DNA of 64,000 bases from Litoditis marina (taxonomy: Eukaryota; Nematoda; Chromadorea; Rhabditida; Rhabditidae). Position numbers and translations under genes: made by a program. The stretch spans positions 34,041,728 to 34,105,727 of the forward strand of contig OZ038435.1 of NCBI GenBank assembly GCA_964036275.1. The letters run 5' to 3'. Of this stretch, positions 58,306 through 64,000 are shown piece by piece. Positions within the stretch are counted from its first letter, which is position 1; each line of letters opens with the position of its first letter. Under the pieces are notes generated by a model. The model was not told where the DNA came from, did not search any database, and worked only from the letters and a program-made list of their open reading frames with translations.

Positions 58306-61300
58306 TCAGACCTTGTGATAGTTGTGCTGCATTGGCTGCGGTGACATGTAGAGATTCCCGTCGGTAAATGGTCCCGCATTCAGACTAGCATACATGGCAG
58401 CATCGAATCCCTACAAATATTATATTACATTATTATTATCATTCTCATTATATTAAAGTAGATGAGGATAGACAGTCGCCGACTATCAACATTTACAATA
58501 ATTCCAACTCTGCGATTGAACCGTCCTCGGGTGCTGAAAACTATGAAATGTATGTCGATTGCAAGTTCTAGACGTGCGAGTGTTTCTCACAAAAACACGA
58601 TTTTCATTCATGAGGAGCAAATTCGTGGAGCTCGAGAGTGTCGTGTGATATCACGTAAAGTTGGCATTCTAATATCTAATTTGGCATCGTGCACTTTGTC
58701 ATTGCACTTTTCTGAGTTCTGCTGGGTACAAAATGTTTCACGTGACTGTGCATTTGCCTAACAGTATATACGAATGTTTCTGAAACATACCTGAGGTCGT
58801 CCGGTGCCAGTAGTTGAACCAGGCGACGAGGGAATACCCGAGTAATTCGGCATTTGGCCGTACACTGAAATAGTCGGGCACTTATAACATCATCAAGGAT
58901 TTGGATTCATAGCCTCAACCACAACACTTTTACAAGGGTGACGCGCCCTACCGGCAACTCTAAAACCATTGTTACACACGATGAATTACATCAAAAACAT
59001 TTGTACTACTTCCAACTTCAAGAATTAGCTACTCCCAGCCAGGAAAAGAAGCGACGCGGACTATCTGAGACGGTCTGCGTCTCGTCGATCTCCATGCTCT
59101 ATCACTTTCACAGCTAATCAATCATAGAGAATTGACGCAAATGTTTTTGAGTAATTCACGACTAGTCAGTATAGCAACCTGTTGATGTTAAATCGAGCGG
59201 CATACCACACTTCATCAACAAGGGAGCGCCGGCTGTAATCGATAACAAGGTGGTTGGGTTATTTTCAAGTATTCGCAAGGTGTCAATAAAACTTGATATT
59301 AAAAAAATCGATAAATAACTCACTAGATCCCATGCCAGGGTACAACAAGTTGCCGTAGCCAAATCGGGGAAGATAGGTGGCGTAGGCTGAAACAATCAAT
59401 GTATACTGTTGTAACATTAGTGTTATATTTATTGAAACTAAAATATGTGTTGTCATGAAGACTTTTATATACTGTAACAAATGAAAATTATCAGCATTCC
59501 CCAAATCAACAACACTTCCATCAGCACTATGAAGTATGAAGCTCAACTCGAATTCGAATTGAATTTTTTTCGAGCCGAAAAAATCTTTAAACTCTAATTC
59601 GCCCTAAATTCAGGCATCCCACTTAGTATCTTCACGAAAAAATGCCTTCGAATATATTGATTTCGAAGATTGAACAGTGGAAAAAAGTCTCACCGAGCAA
59701 CTGCTCAGGGGGCAGGCCGTAGAGATTTCTGGCGGCCGCCGCGCGAGACTTGTTCAGCTGAACCGGGAGCATCACCTGCAAACAAATCGATATATGGAAC
59801 AGGATGGTGACCAACTCATTAATATTTAAGAATAACACAGTCAACAGAATAACACAGCTAGATGTATCTACTGAAACTTTGTAAATAGGGTTGCTAAAGT
59901 CGAGCTCAAAACTCTACTCGTATTAATACGAAACTTCCTGATAGTCGAAACTAAATTTTTCTCCAAATCAAGAGCTCAGAACTTGAAATATCGAACTCTA
60001 TCAACATTAACAACCCTATCTGTACCCGATATAGCCCAACCGACCTCCTTGGGCTGCGCCTTCTTGCATTCGACCATCTTTCCGTTGATCTCGTGAAAAT
60101 GGATCTCGCACACCTTGTCCGAAACATCGTCGTTGTCAAAAGTAATGAAACCGAAGCCTGAAAAGGAAAGGATGTTCACCAACTTCTCTCATCACTCAGA
60201 GAGAATCCGCTCATTTGCTCTCAATTTACCAGATTTATTTAACAGTTTACACAAACGTGTATGTGTACGAGTATTACGGCGGTTTACACATGTAACCCGG
60301 TTGCATGTGTACAAAACGTTGCATCTCAATATACAACCAAATTTGTCTACAGTGAAACGTTTTGGTTATGTAAAGTAATTTTGGTTGCATTTGAGATGCA
60401 ACACGGATGCATTTAGTTTAACACATGCAACCTGTCTGCATTTTGGTTGCTAGTGTAATTGTCCGAGTATCACACCTCGCTCTATAACTAAGATAGGTGA
60501 GGTAGATCAACTATTTTGTGAATCCCTCTAAGACCCCCCCCCTGGCTCGGCGTGAAGAATTGTCTTCATCACTCTTGGGTGGGGTACCTTAGTTTATGCG
60601 AATTGGTAATGTCATTTCCGGACCAGCGTCCATACAAGCAAATCGGCCGTGGGCCTATTATGCAAATAAGTATAAGGCGCCGCCGGCAAGACGCCGCGCT
60701 TATTATCGTCCGAAAACATCACCTCGCGTTTTTGAAAACTCTTCCCTAAGAAGCGTTCTGAAAGGGATATCAAATGAGGGATGGTTGAAATTCAGATCTT
60801 TTTGTTTGAGGAAAACGGGGAATTTCTCAAAAGTGGGATGTAGCAGGTGATTAAGAATCAGAAATGTCCCTTTCCCTACAGTTACTCATGCGAGAGTCCT
60901 CCGGATCCGCACCTCTTCTTAGAAGACCTATTATTGAAGAACAAAGAAGCTAGCAGTTCTTTAAAAAAACATCCGATGTGCCTCAAGTTCGAGCTGAACA
61001 ATCTGCTTACCTCTATGTCTCTGAGTGGCCTTGTCGAACATGAGCATCGCATCCTCAACCTGCAAAATAGATCAAATGAAAAAGTCAAAGTTTACAACTC
61101 TCTCGTCTATTCTATTCTACGTGAATTCGCTGCCAACTTAAACAGCTACCAAGAACAACTAAACTACTAAACTTTACAGCGGCAGTCACAAATATAACTA
61201 CCGCCCACCTTCAAACATATCAATACTAACTACACATTATCGATGTACATTTACCTTACACTACCCCATTACATCAGGTTCTTCCCCAATATAAGCAAAC

Positions 61301-64000
61301 TTTCTCCATCTATCTCCAAGCCGGAATACTACTTGATGGGGGAAAAGGGGCAGTCAACTCAAGTCATAAGTCATAGCCTAAGCCTTTAATACGATCGACG
61401 GGGGCTGTCCAGTCACAACAAAACACGAGATTATCATCAGGAACAGAACGGGCAGCCTGCTGGCTATACTCTCCAGCCAGTAATGTGAATCATTTTTCAT
61501 TTCTAGAGTAAGATAACAGATCAGCATGTCTAAACATGTTAGGTAATGAAAATAACAGTTGAACAAGAAGAAGCTAAATGTTTTCCTATTTTCCATGCCA
61601 TTCATCAACTTGACAACAGTATTTATCGAACATATTATGATAAAGAAGTCAAGTTGATGAATGTCCACTATCCAAGTCATACTCTGGCGCATTTGACTAC
61701 AAACTACAAAATCCACCACGCGATTTTGAGTACTAAAGCGGAAACTACGTGACTGCTCAGTGATCACCTATTCAGCTACAATCAATAACAATCTACGAAA
61801 CTCTAGCTATGGCTACAGAACAAACTACTTTAGTCTACTATACCCAATCTGCCATATAGTAGAGTAATAGGAAGGGGGTGGACCAACAAGAACCATTATC
61901 ACAGAACCTAGAACACCTTCAGATGGGTTGAGCCCGGTTTGAAACACGCTTCGGTTGGAGAACAATTATAAAACTTGTACGCACTTCCGGTGGTTCAATC
62001 CTACAGCGGGATCGTAAATCTTTTAGAGTTTCAATGAATTTTCGTTACTTCGCTTCGTGAAGCACCATTATTACCACACCACTACCAATTCAACGACTCC
62101 CTTTGGAGAACCTATCTTTCCCTGAAAAACAGTCAAGCGAAACTTTATTGACATGCTGCCAAGTTCACGTTAGAATGGTGAGGACCATAACTGTGAGATA
62201 GGAACGAGAACCCACCTTTCCGTACTGTTCAAAGTAGGCCTTCATATCCTCGAGGGTGGATGAGGCAGATAGACCACCGATGAACACCTTCTTTGTCTTC
62301 GTCACCATCTAGAGAACACACATATATGAGAGAGCGGCGAGACAACGAGAGAATAAAATGACAGTAATGTGGCACAATGATTGTGCAAAAAGTTTGTTAA
62401 AATATGTTTCTTTCTCTCCCATCTTATCTCTCTCTCTCTCCCTTTCTATCTTTTTTTCTGAACGCATCTATTGGCAAATGAACTTTGGCAAGACCCATGT
62501 ATTTCAATAGCACTTTGACAGAATAAGGAATCGGAACTACAGAGCATTCAAAAATATTAAACAAGATAATCAGAGTTGCCAACATTAAGCACATAGAATA
62601 GTCACATTATACATGGCGACGTAATACTCTACCGAAAACCTTCGATATCTCACGGGAGCTCGTGAGAACATCTCACGAGATATCTAAAGATTACTAGCTC
62701 GCCGTGGTCAGGTGAGTAGTGTATGGTGCGTGGCTAGTGGCCGGCTTGTTAGCCACCTCGAGAGAGAGCTGACTACTTCCTTGGGCCGCCAATTATTCGT
62801 AACAGAAATAATGGGTGGCGCGGCGGTGGCAATAGAGTAGTATCCTATGCGACTGACCCCCTAATTTAACCGGAGCAACCACACACCGTGAGGCGTGCTT
62901 CCGATCGCACTTTCAGCTCAGATTGTAATTCCATGCTATACTGCTAGGCAAACGTATGATGGTCAGTTTGAACGTGTGAATGTGTGAAACACATCAGAAT
63001 TTGAGAACGGCAATGCTAAACGGTGAACTCGCTTGATCACGTTTTCCGTATAAAATACCCTACAGGAATATGAAAACAAAACGAGTTTTCGAAACTATGA
63101 AAGTAAAGTCAAAGTACTTTATATGTTTCCTACTAGTAGAATCTACTAAAAAAATAATAACAATCTACTTCAAATCGAAATGCTATGAACGATCAAATTG
63201 AGAACTAAAATGAAATCCCAAGAAGCTGTTCTTCAAGTCGAGGAACACTGGATGATAATTAGGTGCCGGATGATGAGGCCAATTCAGAATCTGCCCCAAC
63301 ACCTCCCTCTTCTCTCTCCCTTTCCAACTCTCTCTCCCTCTCTCTCTCTCTGTTCCGCCCATGTTCCATCCCCCTAGCCTTCTTCAATTGAAGTAGATAA
63401 GTGGTTATGATTATTAGGCGAACAAGGGTCCTTCTCACAGATGAAAGCATCGACAAAAGTGGTCAGGAGCATGGCAAATGGCACAACTACGAAAACACAC
63501 GGCCTAGACAAGATGATAGTGCAGTACCGGTACTACAACCAAACCAATCCATGCCAGATAGAGCTTATATTTCAGTAGGAAAACCTGTTGTGAAAGACGT
63601 TCTTTTCGCGAATTAGTTTGAAATTATATTGAGCATGACGTTTCGGAATTGCAACCAAGAATTAATGTACAACAGCAAACATCTTCTACCGAAAAGTAGT
63701 GAAAATGAAAAGAGAGAAATGTGAAAAGAGCCTGGATGATAGACAGACAAACGTTTCTGATACATTACTAAAGAAGTGCAGCCCAGACTATAAAATGGTA
63801 TCATGATCCAACACAAACTACAATTATCCATCGAAAGAGATCCCATTCCTAGTTCCCCATCCCCTATATTTATATTCGCTGCAAGCGAACAATAAGAAAA
63901 TAATCTCACTTCACCGACTACTTAGGCGGAAAAGAAGCGTTGAGCGTCGGTCGGGTGTTTACTACTTTGAGAAGAGGGAAGAGTTATAGGGTGAACAACC
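58306..64000 (-). CDS. msi-1: Musashi-type RNA-binding protein, 3' part (5' end outside the window)
   Basis: Seven minus-strand exons in phase: 62308-62216, 61059-61011, 60157-60045, 59775-59694, 59386-59324, 58864-58791, 58410-58306. The first visible exon starts [20 protein letters not shown], the linker and RNP2 of RRM2. Then [27 protein letters not shown] gives RNP1, and [20 protein letters not shown] completes RRM2. A low-complexity tail follows ([52 protein letters not shown]) ending MQHNYHKV. Musashi proteins bind UAG-type motifs in 3' UTRs and control translation in the nervous system. RRM1 (a KMFIGGLS-type start) was not found up to 64000, so it lies beyond a >1.6-kb intron. The MVTK methionine is therefore internal, not the start; it follows a plain TCTAG acceptor. 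Confidence 0.93.
58648..58765 (+). repeat. Dispersed TTTCTGAGTTCTGCTG-type repeat
   Basis: Contains CACGTAAAGTTGGCATTCTA, GCATCGTGCACTTTGTCATT and CTGAGTTCTGCTGGG; same family as 54139-54256. It ends about 25 bases before a Musashi exon boundary. Confidence 0.7.
61600..61665. repeat. 16-bp inverted repeat with 34-base loop
   Basis: CATTCATCAACTTGAC and GTCAAGTTGATGAATG are perfect inverted copies inside a Musashi intron. Confidence 0.8.
62309..64000. other. Intron or upstream region of Musashi at the window edge
   Basis: No RRM1 exon or other coding exon could be read on either strand. It contains CT-rich tracts (about 62405-62460 and 63300-63355). The short open frames have no family signature. 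Confidence 0.5.

Overview
The window is nuclear DNA of a nematode, most probably a Caenorhabditis species. Genes are split into many small exons whose 3' splice sites are almost all TTTCAG-like. Several start codons lie a few bases after such a site with no coding exon upstream, as expected for spliced-leader trans-splicing. Intergenic DNA is AT-rich and full of short inverted-repeat elements. The gene families (transthyretin-like proteins, Srv-type chemoreceptor, histidine acid phosphatase, Musashi) are also typical. From memory, ALG11, YKT6 and an acid phosphatase neighbour each other on C. elegans chromosome III (cosmid B0361), so this part looks syntenic. No bacterial or viral genes were seen.

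Layout. 1-4.2 kb: two paralogous secreted-peptide genes in convergent orientation, each with a related ~240-bp inverted-repeat element in its single intron. 4.2-7.3 kb: repeats only. 7.3-14.8 kb: three transthyretin-like (TTR) genes in tandem on the minus strand. 16.3-17.3 kb: a minus-strand heterotrimeric G-protein gamma subunit ending in a CAAX box. 19.9-26.6 kb: a long plus-strand gene with an N-terminal OB-fold-like (POT1/Telo_bind-like) region and a disordered tail containing a duplicated exon. 27.7-29.5 kb: a minus-strand gene of unknown function with weak F-box-associated-type features. 30.6-39.2 kb: ALG11 mannosyltransferase in 14 exons. 40.6-43.2 kb: YKT6 R-SNARE. 44.8-50.6 kb: a membrane-anchored acid phosphatase in 13 exons. 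51.5-56.1 kb: a minus-strand seven-transmembrane chemoreceptor in 7 exons. 58.3 kb to the window end: the 3' part of Musashi on the minus strand; its first RRM lies outside.

ALG11 (ER membrane, lipid-linked oligosaccharide synthesis), YKT6 (membrane fusion) and the acid phosphatase (lumenal or lysosomal) lie in one plus-strand run, but gaps of 1.4-1.6 kb make a classic tightly spaced operon doubtful. The rest is a mixed neighbourhood with no evident shared pathway.

No clearly new multi-gene system was found. The observations most worth following are the convergent peptide paralogs, a 97-bp near-perfect palindrome, tRNA-like interspersed elements, a retroelement remnant inserted inside another repeat, a tandem duplication of a splice acceptor in ALG11, and several fold-back families. 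All exon models were built by eye from reading frame, splice-site consensus and phase agreement, and none has been checked by alignment or RNA data.
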